Assembly (NCBI RefSeq): GCF_047607725.1
Contig: NZ_JBLKSS010000124.1
Coordinates: 1 to 33,595 of the forward strand
Reading direction: 5' to 3'
From: JBLKSS01 sp047607725
GTDB taxonomy: Bacteria; Pseudomonadota; Gammaproteobacteria; Enterobacterales; Enterobacteriaceae
Length of the DNA: 33,595 nt
The translations under genes and the position numbers were made by a program. Below, one piece after another: positions 25,761-33,541 of the stretch; positions within the stretch are counted from its first letter, which is position 1; each line of letters starts with the position of its first letter. The notes below the pieces were generated by a model that worked only from the letters and a program-made list of their open reading frames with translations, was not told the DNA's origin and did no database searches.

Positions 25761-26213
25761 AATCATTACCACCCTTTTTTGCGGCGCACAGTCTATCATA
25801 TTCTGCGCCGCGACGAGGCGTTCAGACCCAGCTTTGGCGTAAACCGCCATCTTTCCGGCGGCCGTCATGATAAAAATGCCGGCCTGTTGGTGACCGGGCA
25901 CATAGCAGGATCCCGCGTCGACCGACCGCGGTCTTGCCCATAGTGCCCGTCGTCGCAAATATTAAACGATTACGCCGATTGATATTGGTTTTTTCATCGT
26001 CAACTCCGTCCAGTAGAGTTTTTTTTGCGCGCCTCGGGCGTTATTTTACCCCTGACATCAGCCGCTTGTGCCGCACGTGGAGCGCAGAGCATAAGATCAT
26101 GCAGCACGGCGCTTTACAAAGCGGGCAGACTTGAAGTAAAATTCCGCACCATTTTGAAAAGGTTGGCACAGGTCAGCGACAAAATCCGAATTCTATCGAG
26201 GTGAGAGAGGCAC
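25761..26213. other. Divergent intergenic region tsaD/rpsU
   Basis: This 453-bp stretch separates tsaD from the rpsU operon and contains the rpsU promoter candidate at 26113-26142. A run of eight T bases at about 26021-26028 precedes GCGCGCC. I see no gene and no RNA structure that I can name. Confidence 0.5.
26113..26142 (+). promoter_or_regulatory. Candidate promoter of the rpsU-dnaG-rpoD operon
   Basis: TTTACA (26113-26118) and TAAAAT (26137-26142) are separated by 18 bp, about 70 bp before the rpsU start. In E. coli this operon has promoters in the same interval. The call rests on spacing and consensus only. Confidence 0.45.
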
Positions 26214-26429
26214 ATGCCGGTAATTAAAGTACGTGAAAACGAGCCCTTCGACGTAGCACTGCGTCGCTTCAAGCGTTCCTGCGAAAAAGCGGGTGTTCTG
26301 GCCGAAATTCGTCGTCGCGAGTTTTATGAAAAACCGACGACCGAACGTAAGCGCGCTAAAGCGTCTGCCGTTAAACGTCATGCCAAGAAACTGGCTCGCG
26401 AAAACGCACGCCGCACTCGTCTGTATTGA
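26214..26429 (+). CDS. rpsU: 30S ribosomal protein S21
   Basis: The 71-residue basic protein (MPVIKVRENEPFDVALRRFK to ARENARRTRLY) matches E. coli S21 almost residue for residue. S21 is a late-assembling small-subunit protein that helps base pairing of the 16S 3' end with mRNA. A GAGAGAGG ribosome binding site lies 5 nt upstream. It is the first gene of the macromolecular synthesis operon, which links translation (rpsU), replication priming (dnaG) and transcription (rpoD). Confidence 0.98.
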   Translation: MPVIKVRENEPFDVALRRFKRSCEKAGVLAEIRRREFYEKPTTERKRAKASAVKRHAKKLARENARRTRLY

Positions 26430-26494
26430 TTTTCCGGGGTGCGAGCTACCCCGACCGCGTGATTAATCTGCAGACTTAGCTGTTGCATACGAAG

Positions 26495-26529
26495 GCCGTG
26501 CCATCCGGAAGGATTGCGCGGCTTGTTGT
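26495..26529 (+). terminator. Partial (attenuating) terminator between rpsU and dnaG
   Basis: GCCGTGCCATCC (26495-26506) pairs with GGATTGCGCGGC (26511-26522) across 12 positions, 10 of them Watson-Crick, closing a GGAA tetraloop. The U-rich TTGTTGT follows. E. coli has a terminator at the same place that lowers dnaG relative to rpsU, and this appears to be its counterpart. Confidence 0.7.
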
Positions 26530-26556
26530 CGTTCAAGTGCTTACCTGACAGGGCTT

Positions 26557-28305
26557 ATGGCTGGACGAATCCCACGTGTCTTTATCAATGACTTGTTGGC
26601 GCGTACCGACATCGTCGATCTGATCGATGCGCGGGTAAAGCTCAAAAAGCAGGGTAAGAACTTTCACGCCTGTTGTCCATTCCATCATGAGAAAACCCCG
26701 TCGTTTACCGTGAACAGCGAAAAGCAGTTTTACCATTGTTTCGGCTGCGGCGCCCATGGCAACGCCATCGACTTTTTGATGAATTACGATCGGCTGGAGT
26801 TTGTAGAATCCATCGAGGAACTGACTGCCCAGCACGGCCTGGAAGTGCCGTATGAAACCGGCTCCGGCCCAAATCAGCAGGAGCGCCATCAGCGACAAAG
26901 TCTGTATCAGTTGATGGACAAGCTCAGCGGCTTTTACCAGCAGGTGTTGAAGGCGCCGACGGCGACGCAGGCCGATCACTATTTGCAACGGCGCGGGCTA
27001 AGCGAAGCGGTCATCGCGCATTTCGCCATCGGCTTCGCGCCGCCGGGCTGGGATAATGTCATTAAGCGTTTCGGCCGTTCGGCCGAGGATCGCGCCGCGC
27101 TCAACGACGCAGGCATGCTGGTGGTCAACGACAACGGTCGAACCTACGACCGTTTTCGTGAACGCATCATGTTTCCGATCCGCGACAAACGCGGCCGCGT
27201 TATCGCCTTCGGCGGGCGGATATTGGGCGATGGGCAGCCAAAGTACCTGAACTCGCCGGAAACCGACATTTTCCATAAGGGCCGCCAGCTGTACGGTCTG
27301 TATGAAGCCCAACGACAGCATCCGGAATTATCCCGGCTGCTCGTGGTCGAAGGGTATATGGACGTGGTGGCGCTGGCGCAGTTCGGCATCGACTATGCGG
27401 TGGCTTCGCTGGGCACTTCGACCACCGCCGACCATATTCAACTGCTGTATCGCGCCACCGATCGGGTGATCTGCTGCTATGACGGCGACCGTGCCGGGCG
27501 TGAAGCGGCCTGGCGCGCGCTGGAAAACGCGCTGCCCTACCTGAGCGACGGCCGCCAGCTGCGTTTTATGTTTCTGCCGGAAGGCGAAGATCCCGATACG
27601 CTGGTGCGCAAAATTGGTAAAGAGGCGTTTGAACAGCGCATCGAACAGGCGCAGCCGCTGTCGACGTTTTTATTTGAAACGCTGATGCCACAGGTGGATT
27701 TAAGCAGCCCCGACGGCCGCGCCAAGCTCAGCACCCTGGCGCTGCCGTTGATAGGCCAGGTGCCGGGCGAGACATTGCGTCTCTATTTGCGCCAGCAGTT
27801 GGGCAATAAACTGGGGATCCTTGACGACAGCCAGCTGGAGAAATTGCAGCCCAGGGCAACGCTAAAGGCAAATATTTCACCGCAGCCGCGGATAAAACGC
27901 ACAACCATGCGTATACTGATAGGATTGCTGGTGCAGCATCCGCGGCTTTCCGCCCTGGTCCCCACGGTCCAGGGGCTGGAGCAGGCAAGTCAGCCGGGTG
28001 TGCCGCTGTTTATCGAGTTAGTGCGGGCCTGCCAGGCCCAGCCGGGGTTAACCACCGGCCAATTGCTGGAGCATTATCGTGAGAGTAAATCTTCCTCACA
28101 GCTTGAAACCCTGGCGACCTGGAACCACATGATCATTGATGAGATGATCGAGGCGACATTTGTCGACACCCTGGCGAGTCTTTACGACTCCATACTTGAA
28201 CACCGCCAGGAAGCGCTTATCGCCCGCGACCGGACCCACGGCCTGACGGCCGAAGAACGCCAGCAGCTTTGGTCGCTGAATCAGGCGCTGGCGAAAAAAA
28301 CCTGA
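26557..28305 (+). CDS. dnaG: DNA primase (DnaG)
   Basis: DnaG synthesises RNA primers at the replication fork with the DnaB helicase. It has 582 residues (E. coli 581). The CHC2 zinc finger has C40, H43, C61 and C64 (CCPFHHEKTPSF, HCFGCG). The RNA polymerase core includes YDRFRERIMFPIRD and FGGRILGDGQPKYLNSPET. The TOPRIM residues are in VVEGYMDVV and CYDGDRAGREAAWRAL. The C-terminal helicase-interaction domain (about 435-582) is complete. It is preceded by the rpsU/dnaG terminator and followed by rpoD. It is intact. Confidence 0.97.
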   Translation: MAGRIPRVFINDLLARTDIVDLIDARVKLKKQGKNFHACCPFHHEKTPSFTVNSEKQFYHCFGCGAHGNAIDFLMNYDRLEFVESIEELTAQHGLEVPYETGSGPNQQERHQRQSLYQLMDKLSGFYQQVLKAPTATQADHYLQRRGLSEAVIAHFAIGFAPPGWDNVIKRFGRSAEDRAALNDAGMLVVNDNGRTYDRFRERIMFPIRDKRGRVIAFGGRILGDGQPKYLNSPETDIFHKGRQLYGLYEAQRQHPELSRLLVVEGYMDVVALAQFGIDYAVASLGTSTTADHIQLLYRATDRVICCYDGDRAGREAAWRALENALPYLSDGRQLRFMFLPEGEDPDTLVRKIGKEAFEQRIEQAQPLSTFLFETLMPQVDLSSPDGRAKLSTLALPLIGQVPGETLRLYLRQQLGNKLGILDDSQLEKLQPRATLKANISPQPRIKRTTMRILIGLLVQHPRLSALVPTVQGLEQASQPGVPLFIELVRACQAQPGLTTGQLLEHYRESKSSSQLETLATWNHMIIDEMIEATFVDTLASLYDSILEHRQEALIARDRTHGLTAEERQQLWSLNQALAKKT

Positions 28306-28395
28306 ATGACGAGGCTTAATTGCCTATATCTGGCAGGACAAGACCCAGCGCAATGCCGTATTGGGCTGCGGCGCGAAACGAAGCCCAGATCTCTT

Positions 28396-28418
28396 GTTGG
28401 TGATGCGCTTTCACCAAC
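28396..28418 (+). other. Stem-loop in the dnaG-rpoD intercistronic RNA
   Basis: GTTGGTGA (28396-28403) pairs perfectly with TCACCAAC (28411-28418) around a 7-nt loop and is followed by A+T-rich ATTATTACTC. In E. coli the dnaG-rpoD junction is an RNase E processing region that lets rpoD mRNA outlive dnaG mRNA. A similar role here is an inference from position. Confidence 0.4.
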
Positions 28419-28456
28419 CAACACCGATTATTACTCTGAAGTGTGGATACCGTCTT

Positions 28457-30301
28457 ATGGAGCAAAACCCGCAGTCACAGCTCAAGCTGCTTGTCACACG
28501 TGGTAAGGAGCAAGGCTATTTGACCTTTGCCGAGGTCAATGACCATCTGCCGGAGGATATCGTCGACTCCGATCAGATCGAAGATATCATCCAGATGATA
28601 AATGACATGGGCATCCAGGTGATGGAAGAAGCACCGGACGCCGATGACCTGCTGCTGGCCGAAACCACCTCCGACACCGACGAAGATGCGGCGGAAGCCG
28701 CGGCGCAGGTCTTGTCCAGCGTCGAGTCCGAGATTGGCCGCACCACCGACCCGGTGCGCATGTATATGCGCGAAATGGGTACCGTGGAGCTGCTGACCCG
28801 CGAAGGCGAGATCGATATCGCCAAACGTATCGAAGATGGCATCAATCAGGTCCAGTGCTCGGTCGCCGAGTACCCTGAGGCTATCACCTACCTGCTGGAA
28901 CAGTACGACCGCGTCGAGGCCGGCGAGGCCCGCCTGTCCGATCTTATCACCGGCTTTGTCGATCCCAATGCGGAAGAAGATATGGCGCCCACCGCGACCC
29001 ATATCGGCTCTGAACTCTCCGCCGACGAAATCGCCGATGACGACGAGGATGAAGAGGACGGCGGCGGCGACAGCACGGACGACGATAACAGCATCGATCC
29101 GGAGCTGGCGCGCCAAAAATTTGTCGAGCTGCGTGAGCAGTACGAAATTACCCGTAATGTTATCAAAACCAACGGGCGCAGCCACGCCAAATCGGCCGCT
29201 GAGATTCTGAATCTTTCTGACGTGTTCAAACAGTTCCGCCTGGTGCCGAAGCAGTTCGATTACCTGGTCAACAACATGCGCGCCATGATGGATCGCGTGC
29301 GTACCCAGGAACGTTTGATCATGAAGCTGTGCGTCGAAATCAGCAAGATACCGAAGAAAAACTTCGTCACGCTGTTCGCCGGCAATGAAACCAGCGAAAG
29401 CTGGTTCAAAGCCGCGTTGGCGATGAACAAGCCCTGGTCGGAAAAACTGCATGAAGTCGATGATGACGTGCATCGCAGCCTGCAGAAGCTGCGGCAGATT
29501 GAAGAAGAAACCGGTCTGACCATCGAGCAGGTGAAGGATATAAACCGCCGCATGTCGATCGGCGAAGCCAAGGCGCGGCGCGCCAAGAAAGAAATGGTCG
29601 AGGCGAACCTGCGTCTGGTTATTTCCATCGCCAAAAAATACACTAACCGCGGCCTGCAGTTCCTGGATCTGATCCAGGAGGGCAACATCGGTTTGATGAA
29701 GGCGGTGGACAAATTTGAATATCGTCGCGGCTACAAGTTCTCGACCTACGCCACCTGGTGGATCCGCCAGGCCATCACCCGCTCTATCGCCGACCAGGCG
29801 CGCACCATCCGTATCCCGGTGCATATGATTGAGACCATCAACAAGCTCAACCGTATCTCCCGGCAGATGCTGCAGGAAATGGGACGCGAACCGACGCCCG
29901 AAGAGCTGGCCGAACGCATGCTGATGCCGGAAGATAAGATCCGTAAGGTACTGAAGATCGCCAAAGAGCCTATCTCCATGGAAACGCCTATCGGCGACGA
30001 TGAAGATTCGCATCTGGGGGATTTCATCGAGGATACCACCCTCGAGCTGCCGCTGGATTCCGCCACCTCCGAGAGCCTGCGTTCAGCGACCCATGATGTA
30101 TTGGCCGGCCTTACCGCGCGTGAAGCCAAGGTTTTGCGCATGCGCTTCGGTATCGATATGAATACCGACCATACGCTGGAAGAAGTGGGCAAACAGTTCG
30201 ACGTTACTCGCGAGCGTATTCGTCAGATCGAAGCGAAAGCGCTGCGTAAACTGCGTCACCCGAGCCGGTCTGAAGTCCTGCGCAGCTTCCTGGACGATTA
30301 A
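28457..30301 (+). CDS. rpoD: RNA polymerase primary sigma factor sigma-70 (RpoD)
   Basis: RpoD directs RNA polymerase to housekeeping promoters. With the start at 28457 (MEQNPQSQLKLLVTRGKEQG) it has 614 residues, against 613 in E. coli. Region 1.2 includes VRMYMREMGTVELLTREGE. The acidic non-conserved stretch DDDEDEEDGGGDSTDDDNS is present. Regions 2.1-2.4 run through ANLRLVISIAKKYTNRGLQF and YATWWIRQAITRSIADQART. Region 4.2 holds the helix-turn-helix LEEVGKQFDVTRERIRQIEA. The frame extends upstream to 28361 without similarity. A strong bidirectional terminator follows. It is intact. Confidence 0.98.
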   Translation: MEQNPQSQLKLLVTRGKEQGYLTFAEVNDHLPEDIVDSDQIEDIIQMINDMGIQVMEEAPDADDLLLAETTSDTDEDAAEAAAQVLSSVESEIGRTTDPVRMYMREMGTVELLTREGEIDIAKRIEDGINQVQCSVAEYPEAITYLLEQYDRVEAGEARLSDLITGFVDPNAEEDMAPTATHIGSELSADEIADDDEDEEDGGGDSTDDDNSIDPELARQKFVELREQYEITRNVIKTNGRSHAKSAAEILNLSDVFKQFRLVPKQFDYLVNNMRAMMDRVRTQERLIMKLCVEISKIPKKNFVTLFAGNETSESWFKAALAMNKPWSEKLHEVDDDVHRSLQKLRQIEEETGLTIEQVKDINRRMSIGEAKARRAKKEMVEANLRLVISIAKKYTNRGLQFLDLIQEGNIGLMKAVDKFEYRRGYKFSTYATWWIRQAITRSIADQARTIRIPVHMIETINKLNRISRQMLQEMGREPTPEELAERMLMPEDKIRKVLKIAKEPISMETPIGDDEDSHLGDFIEDTTLELPLDSATSESLRSATHDVLAGLTAREAKVLRMRFGIDMNTDHTLEEVGKQFDVTRERIRQIEAKALRKLRHPSRSEVLRSFLDD

Positions 30302-30919
30302 GTCCTGTTTTGGCTGGCCGTTCCACGCCTGCCGGCAACGCACGATAAAACCCCGCGGCAACTCGCGGGGTTTTTTATTGGCCTCGCTTAAGCGGCGGTA
30401 TGGCCCGTACGCAAGTCGTCCGTAGATGGGAGGGAGCGTGTCGGCCTGGGCGCGATAGGCCGCCAGCAGCGCGTCACCGCTCATGCGGTTCAGCCCGCTG
30501 GGATTGGGCAGTACCCATAGCTGCGTTACGCCGATGCGCACTTCCTGCCGTCCCCAGGTGGCGTTCCTTACCCCAAACGCCTGGCAATAAGCTTGCTTAC
30601 CTAAAATCGCCAGCGCCTGTGGCTGATAGGTTTCAATCTTGGCCACCAGCCGTTCGCCGCCCTGGCGGTATTCCGCCAGCGACAGCTCAGAGGCTTCGGT
30701 CGTGGGCCGCGCCACCAGCATGGTGATCCCGCAGCCGGTCTCCAGTAGCCGCTGTTCTTCCTCCGGCCGCCGCTGACATGCCGTAAACCCCGCCATATGG
30801 ATCGTTTTCCAGAAACAGTTGTTGAGATTCGCGAAATGCACCCCTTTATGTGCGCTGGATAACCCCGGATTGATGCCGCAAAACACCACCCGTAGCCCTT
30901 GTCTGAGAATATCTTCCAT
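30083..30919 (-). pseudogene. mug: Mug mismatch-specific uracil-DNA glycosylase, degraded, native stop lost
   Basis: Mug removes uracil and ethenocytosine from G-mismatches; E. coli Mug has 168 residues. From ATG 30919 the protein starts MEDILRQGLRVVFCGINPGL, keeping the active-site GINPG. The next block reads FANLNNCFWK where E. coli has FAHPANRFWK. Later blocks (KIETYQPQALAILGKQAY, LWVLPNPSGLNRMS) are well kept. After LLAAYRAQADTL similarity ends with no stop. The frame continues through the terminator and 219 bp antisense to rpoD, adding about 110 residues. Stops in the other two frames lie just before the terminator, so a small indel near the CTCCCTCCC tract probably removed the native end. 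Whether the enlarged protein folds is doubtful. Confidence 0.75.
30347..30376 (+). terminator. Bidirectional intrinsic terminator between rpoD and mug
   Basis: AAAACCCCGCG (30347-30357) and CGCGGGGTTTT (30364-30374) form an 11-bp stem with a GCAACT loop, and the T-run extends to 30376. The A-run on the 5' side gives a U-run for transcripts of the opposite strand, so it can end both rpoD and mug. Confidence 0.93.
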
Positions 30920-31039
30920 TATTGATCCCTCTCATTTATCTCTGGCCCTGGCGCCGGATAGTTAACGATTTTAACCAAAAAACAGCGATAAATCATCCAT
31001 CTGGCGGGGATGACTATAGACCCCGTTGGCGCCATCATT

Positions 31040-31045
31040 TATAAT
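31040..31045 (+). promoter_or_regulatory. -10 element of the tRNA-Ile2 promoter
   Basis: A perfect TATAAT at 31040-31045 sits 12 bp before the tRNA 5' end. No good -35 is present at the usual distance. Confidence 0.5.
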
Positions 31046-31056
31046 CAACGCTACTT

Positions 31057-31132
31057 GGTCCCTTAGCTCAGTGGTTAGAGCAGGCGACTCATAATCGCTT
31101 GGTCGCTGGTTCAAGTCCAGCAGGGGCCACCA
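31057..31132 (+). tRNA. ileX: tRNA-Ile2 with CAT anticodon (lysidine-modified), ileX
   Basis: The 76-nt cloverleaf starts GGTCCCTTAGCTCAGTGG, has the anticodon loop CTCATAA and the T-loop GGTTCAAGTCC, and ends with an encoded CCA at 31130-31132. The CAT anticodon alone would suggest Met. The sequence is nearly identical to E. coli ileX, which also lies beside mug, so this is the isoleucine tRNA for AUA codons, converted by TilS to lysidine at C34. The E. coli sequence starts GGCCCC; here the third base is T, giving a U3-G70 wobble pair. The C4-G69 and C5-G68 pairs are kept. Confidence 0.95.
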
Positions 31133-31198
31133 AAATTCAACTTAGAATCAGTTAGTTAAGTCACTTTTAATCAGTGGTTTTTTCTTTTATTAAAACCA

Positions 31199-31220
31199 TT
31201 GGCGGCAAATTGGCGGCAAA
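31199..31220. repeat. Two tandem copies of an 11-bp repeat after the tRNA gene
   Basis: TTGGCGGCAAA occurs twice, back to back and without mismatch, 67 bp after the tRNA 3' end. It may be a protein-binding repeat of a former integrase attachment region. Confidence 0.6.
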
Positions 31221-31408
31221 GCGATCCTGATGCTCACCTCCCCTAATTCAGACATTGCCAAAACGTCGCTCAATCCGCTTCACTGAGTCAAAGGAAACGA
31301 CGTCCTTTTATCCTCTGGACGCAATGAGAAGGCCCTAAAAAAGTCAATGAGTTCCTCCAGACCAAAAGTGGATTATCATTAGTACACTCGGTGGTACTGA
31401 TAGCAAGA

Positions 31409-31463
31409 TAACCCTAACCCTATCCCTGTCTATTAAGCAGTACAAAACCCCCGTGATAGCAAT
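31409..31463 (+). repeat. 55-bp sequence bordering the gap, left copy
   Basis: The 55 bp from TAACCCTAACCC to GTGATAGCAAT are repeated exactly at 31564-31618 on the other side of the run of N. This is most simply an unmerged overlap of two contigs. Confidence 0.9.
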
Positions 31464-31563
31464 NNNNNNNNNNNNNNNNNNNNNNNNNNNNNNNNNNNNN
31501 NNNNNNNNNNNNNNNNNNNNNNNNNNNNNNNNNNNNNNNNNNNNNNNNNNNNNNNNNNNNNNN
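31464..31563. other. Assembly gap of 100 N
   Basis: Exactly 100 undetermined bases, a conventional placeholder length. The flanks are identical over 55 bp, so the real distance is unknown and may be negative (overlap). Confidence 0.98.
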
Positions 31564-31618
31564 TAACCCTAACCCTATCCCTGTCTATTAAGCAGTACAA
31601 AACCCCCGTGATAGCAAT
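31564..31618 (+). repeat. 55-bp sequence bordering the gap, right copy
   Basis: Exact duplicate of 31409-31463, beginning directly after the N run. After it the sequence continues AGGTAAACGTGC with no further similarity to the left side. Confidence 0.9.
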
Positions 31619-31894
31619 AGGTAAACGTGCTAACGTATTATATTCCCCCCGAGGGCGTCCGCATGAAATAGATGGCGGGTGGCACTAAAATCCGTTATAA
31701 TATTTTCATCGCCCTAAAATTCTGATAGGTTACTGAGTGTCTGGAAATTGTTACCCTAAAGATTCTTATATTGAATTTATCCCTTTCCCTTTATCAAGAA
31801 AATCATTGGGATTTTGCCATAAAGGCTTCACATCTTGATATTTTATCTATTGATTTCATTTTTCAAATTCATATGCTAGACAGCTTTCTATAGA
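31619..31894. other. A+T-rich stretch without a recognisable gene
   Basis: All frames are interrupted by frequent stop codons. I see no promoter, RNA structure or protein remnant that I can name. Confidence 0.5.
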
Positions 31895-32266
31895 TTTTAA
31901 TCCTGGCCTCTAGAACAGTTGTTTGATACAGGCGTCAATAATCTGAGAGAAAATGAACATTTGCTGGCGCATAGCAAAGGGTCAACGTGATATGGCGAAG
32001 AAGAGAAATTAATATTCGTTTCGGTAACGGAAGTCCTTGAAGCTGTGCTGGAAATGGCGATAAACTCTGTAGGTCAAATTGGGCGTGCGCTAGAGAGGCA
32101 CCTTATACACCCTAATCAGGAAGACAATAACGTATACCCTAGCCTTATGTTTGCTTATTATCAAACTTACAACGAAAGAATTTGTGACGTTACTAATGCT
32201 TTTGCATTCAAAGACGAATACCTTGCCTGTGGAAGAATAAGAATGAGAATATCTGTTCAATGTTAA
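31895..32266 (+). pseudogene. Unidentified gene, probably interrupted
   Basis: One frame reads PLEQLFDTGVNNLRENEHLL, then AHSKGST, meets TGA at 31988-31990, and continues YGEEEKLIFVSVTEVLEAVL. It goes on through AINSVGQIGRALERHLIHPN and NVYPSLMFAYYQTYNERICD to a stop at 32264-32266. The part after a GTG at 32045 is open for 73 codons. Both sides of the stop have balanced, protein-like composition in the same register, which suggests one gene with a nonsense mutation. I do not recognise the family. The composition is A+T-rich compared with the core genome. It could also be chance coding potential. Confidence 0.4.
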
Positions 32267-32545
32267 GATTCAGGATTGATGATACAGGGGATTCCAACAA
32301 CCATTGATGAACACATCAAACATCGTTACTTGAATATCGATACGCGTCCCAATACCTAATCCACTCTGTTACATCATGATTTTCGCGAAGAAGTCAATCT
32401 ATGCTTAAGCCGCTTTCAATTTACTTCTTAGACCCGCCGAGGCTAAACAAATTGGGTAATAAACAGTAGATAACAGACTGCGAAGCGACCAGAAGAGTTT
32501 CTTTGACGCTTGGTGATTAAATCAGTAGAAACCATAGGAGTCATC

Positions 32546-32902
32546 ATGAATAAATGTTGTATGTTGATATTAACATTGCTTTTTTTACCGCTACCGTGTT
32601 TAGGGATAACCAAACAGGGCAATGCTTATCAACTCAAAGGCAAGATAAGCGGACTTTTAGCCACACATAATAAATGTTATGTGGCAATTCACGACGACGA
32701 TTACAAATACTACTTTAACCAGTGGCACTTAGCCGAAAGTGATGCGATATGTCATTTTGCCAAAATGGCCTATTTGATGAACATGCCAGTAATCACCGAG
32801 GTCGAGATTGATTTAGCGCCAGCAAATGCCAATAACATACAATCAATTGAATTCTCAAATCGTGAAATTACTTGGCCACCGTATACTGAAGATAATAAAT
32901 AA
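32546..32902 (+). CDS. Small secreted protein of unknown family (possible AB5-toxin B-subunit-like fold)
   Basis: ATG 32546 follows AGGAG (32536-32540) by 5 nt and encodes 118 residues. Residues 1-20 (MNKCCMLILTLLFLPLPCLG) form a typical signal peptide. The mature part has two cysteines, C44 (HNKCYVAI) and C69 (DAICHFAKMAY), that could form a disulfide. The pattern of strand, Cys, loop, Cys, short helix and strand (ICHFAKMAYLMNMPVITEVE) recalls the OB-fold B subunits of subtilase/typhoid-type AB5 toxins (SubB, PltB). That resemblance is only by eye and no A subunit is present. The gene is A+T-rich, intact and isolated among decayed sequence, which suggests horizontal acquisition. I do not firmly recognise it. 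Confidence 0.7.
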   Translation: MNKCCMLILTLLFLPLPCLGITKQGNAYQLKGKISGLLATHNKCYVAIHDDDYKYYFNQWHLAESDAICHFAKMAYLMNMPVITEVEIDLAPANANNIQSIEFSNREITWPPYTEDNK

Positions 32903-33262
32903 TTTATCAATACACGGCTGTTTCCGACAGGATGCTATTTTACCAAGACACTCAGGCGCTGTTGCAGGTAACCTGTGGTCACAGGTCAAGGTATGCCTTA
33001 TCTGAAAAGGCCGCAGAAAATATATTTATGGACGGCCTTTTCAAAGGGACCTACACCCTATGAGCGGTATATAAATAGGGTAAGGAACTCGGCATTGCTT
33101 TACCTATCACCGCACTGGGCGTCAACCGGTTGCGTCTACGTATAGGGCAACACGGTTTCTCTTTCACCTGTGTCCAAAAAATCATATCCGCCAGCGCCGC
33201 AAATTGACCAGCGATAAGAAGAGGAAGTTAACCATGATACTCGCCCGTTTGGCGGGCGATGA
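32903..33262. other. Intergenic region with one hairpin
   Basis: This 360-bp stretch lies between the small secreted protein gene and the transporter fragment. Apart from the hairpin at 33004-33042 I see no gene. An AAGAGGAAGTTAACCATG at about 33219-33236 looks like a ribosome binding site with a start, but the frame soon closes. Confidence 0.5.
33004..33042. terminator. Possible bidirectional terminator hairpin
   Basis: GAAAAGGCCG (33004-33013) and CGGCCTTTTC (33033-33042) pair perfectly over 10 bp around a 19-nt A+T-rich loop. The stem ends in T or A runs on either side, so it could terminate transcription both ways. The loop is large for a strong terminator. Confidence 0.4.
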
Positions 33263-33541
33263 TCAATACTCCGCGGCCGTTTCGTTGTGCGCTGGCTGGT
33301 CTTTCCAGCCGTGATGCCTCTGGTTTAGCAGCAATGCTCCTAACGCGGCCAGAATCGCCAGTGAAATGGCATAAACGGCAATCGGCCACCATTCCCCGCC
33401 GGCGCTGCTTTGCAGTGCGACGGCAATAAACGGTAATGTTCCTCCGGCGATGGCGCCCGCAAGCTCACGGCTGCTTGCCATACCGGTGTAGCGTATATGA
33501 GGAGGAAAGGCCTCTGACAGCATAGCCGCCTGCGCGCCGAG
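33263..33541 (-). pseudogene. C-terminal fragment of an MFS transporter (MHS family), cut by an IS21-type end
   Basis: The 93-codon remnant reads LGAQAAMLSEAFPPHIRYTG, then AGAIAGGTLPFIAVALQ, and two hydrophobic helices end in LAILAALGALLLNQRHHG. A (G/P)QAA-x-L-(S/A)E-x-FP-x-x-(V/I)RYTG pattern is the hallmark of the metabolite:H+ symporter group (ShiA, YhjE, ProP-like). About three quarters of the protein is missing upstream, and the sequence changes into the IS21-type tip at 33542. The M at 33523 is internal to the family and is not a true start. The substrate cannot be told. Confidence 0.8.

Larger units (their letters stand above)
31133..31463. other. A+T-rich region after the tRNA, no gene; possible island junction
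   Basis: This stretch carries no supported gene. It contains a hairpin TGGTTTT/AAAACCA around 31175-31199 and then two tandem 11-bp repeats TTGGCGGCAAA at 31199-31209 and 31210-31220. Base composition becomes richer in A+T than the core just left. Islands and prophages often integrate at tRNA 3' ends and may leave such repeats, but no integrase is recognised here. The region stops at an assembly gap. Confidence 0.4.

Noticed and set aside
28475..30013. A 512-codon open frame antisense to rpoD
   Set aside because: It is the mirror of a strongly biased, highly conserved gene. Its predicted product has no recognisable motif and it has no ribosome binding site, so it is a shadow frame.
31409..31430. 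TAACCCTAACCC resembling a eukaryotic telomere repeat (host contamination)
   Set aside because: Only two units are present, followed by unique sequence; a telomere would show many copies.
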